A stretch of DNA of 40,159 nucleotides from Moraxella equi (GTDB taxonomy: Bacteria > Pseudomonadota > Gammaproteobacteria > Pseudomonadales > Moraxellaceae). This document shows, piece by piece, positions 39,519 to 40,159 of the stretch. The stretch's first letter is position 1. Each line of letters opens with the position of its first letter. Location of the stretch: positions 1-40,159 of the forward strand of contig NZ_MXAP01000063.1 of the NCBI RefSeq assembly GCF_002027555.1. Reading direction: 5' to 3'. The translations under genes were made by a program, and so were the position numbers. The notes under the pieces are model-generated. The model searched no databases. It saw nothing but the letters and a program-made list of their open reading frames with translations, and was not told where the DNA came from.

Positions 39519-39550
39519 TACCCCCCAACCATTACGGCTGGGGGTGTTTT
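39519..39550 (-). terminator. Terminator of the second endolysin gene
   Basis: ACCCCCCAACC and GGCTGGGGGT (39520-39545) form a GC-rich stem with one mismatch and a bulge. On the minus strand it is followed by TATTTTTTTATTT. Confidence 0.7.
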
Positions 39551-40089
39551 TACGCTTCATTCACGCTCACACGCCCATCGCTGGCAAGCACAGGTAACGC
39601 AAAACGGCTGGTATTGGGCAGGCTTTGCGTACCACACCAGCGATAGCCCAGCACACGAGACACGGCAAAGGGCTTGATATTAACCGCATCTGCTTGATTA
39701 CCACCAAGTACCATCAAGTTCCCTGCCTTGTCTCGACCCACGACAAAGCCCACATGACCGCTTGCCCCTTTCGGGTTGCCACGCCAAAAGACCACCACAC
39801 AGCCGTAGGCAGGATTATTGAGCTTTGTGCCAGCATTTAACCAACTTCTTGCCATCGCAAAGCTGTTCGGGATGTGCTGACCCAGTCCAGATTTCGCCAG
39901 CACACCACCAACAAAACCACCGCACCATGCTGTTTCATCATTTTTAAACACCGTAGGCACAGCTTGGTTTTTTGCCTTGAATGCACTTGCCCAAAGCTCT
40001 AATACGATGGGATTGTGCTTAACGCCTTTGATTTCTTTTTGCCCGATGTAGTTTCGTGCAGTTTTGATCCAGCTTAATTCATTTTGCAT
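39550..40089 (-). CDS. Second endolysin copy, inverted, outside attR
   Basis: 179 residues from the ATG at 40089 (GGAG six bases upstream), with about 19 differences from the product of 38732-39271 by my count. Cys56 and His112 are kept. Homology to the first copy includes the upstream hairpin (GCCCC/GGGGC, 40109-40122) and ATCTTGTTATTTTT, and stops where the first copy's holin gene ends. It lies beyond attR in opposite orientation, so it belongs to another prophage or remnant continuing past the window. Confidence 0.85.
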   Translation of the reverse strand: MQNELSWIKTARNYIGQKEIKGVKHNPIVLELWASAFKAKNQAVPTVFKNDETAWCGGFVGGVLAKSGLGQHIPNSFAMARSWLNAGTKLNNPAYGCVVVFWRGNPKGASGHVGFVVGRDKAGNLMVLGGNQADAVNIKPFAVSRVLGYRWCGTQSLPNTSRFALPVLASDGRVSVNEA

Positions 40090-40159
40090 GGTTTGCTCCA
40101 AATAAAAAGCCCCATTCGGGGCGGTTAAAAAAATAACAAGATACCCCACTCTCAACTAA

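Overview
The window is a nearly complete, apparently intact temperate siphophage (prophage) of about 37.8 kb. It is integrated at the 3' end of the tmRNA gene (ssrA) of a gammaproteobacterium, most likely a member of the Moraxellaceae (Moraxella-like). The host guess rests on the tmRNA tag (ANDETYALAA), the moderately AT-rich codon use and the gene style. It is an inference, not a database match.

Layout. Positions 1-1671 are host DNA: an AT-rich leader, a lipoprotein amino-acid-binding protein (413-1261) and ssrA (1314-1671). The prophage lies between two copies of a 14-bp core (attL 1658-1671, attR 39419-39432). The host ssrA terminator has been displaced to the far side (39444-39475). From the left the phage carries: integrase; a leftward early operon (small lipoprotein-like protein, several unknowns, DUF2303, DUF551, excisionase-like HTH) driven by PL (5936-5964); a lysogeny unit (CI/LexA-type repressor plus a DnaQ-like exonuclease with a BRCT domain); PR-cro; one large primase/helicase; an iteron-like region; a short late regulator (Q-like by position); a strong promoter that runs at once into a terminator (PR'-tR' layout); then HNH, terminase, HK97-type head genes, connectors, a lambda-like tail module, putative holin and endolysin.

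How it works together. Five related 13-bp dyads (consensus CTACTnnnAGTAG) sit in PL, in PR and in the repressor leader, and form one coherent repressor/Cro switch. Late genes are interrupted by about a dozen intrinsic-terminator hairpins placed just before ribosome binding sites. This makes sense if late transcription from 11465 is made terminator-resistant by the 11043-11468 product. Several accessory cassettes (morons) sit inside the late operon: a membrane-anchored, probably periplasmic staphylococcal-nuclease protein with its own promoter and terminator (20183-21357), an antirepressor preceded by a C4-like structured RNA (21372-22492), and a tiny membrane protein with its own promoter (24459-24738).

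The most exciting content is a pair of unannotated loci on the minus strand (about 14667-15148 and 31257-31821). Each encodes a 19-21 residue hydrophobic peptide closely resembling the Ibs toxins of E. coli (ending S-x-x-A-Y). Each has its own TTGACT-17-TA(C/T)AA(T/C) promoter, an oppositely directed TTGACA/TAAGAT promoter for a Sib-like antisense RNA, conserved hairpins with compensatory changes, and a downstream ribbon-helix-helix gene without an obvious intervening terminator. They look like duplicated, phage-borne type I toxin-antitoxin modules joined to a DNA-binding protein.

Beyond attR lies an inverted, roughly 89% identical second copy of the endolysin gene (39550-40089), suggesting a second prophage or remnant facing this one.
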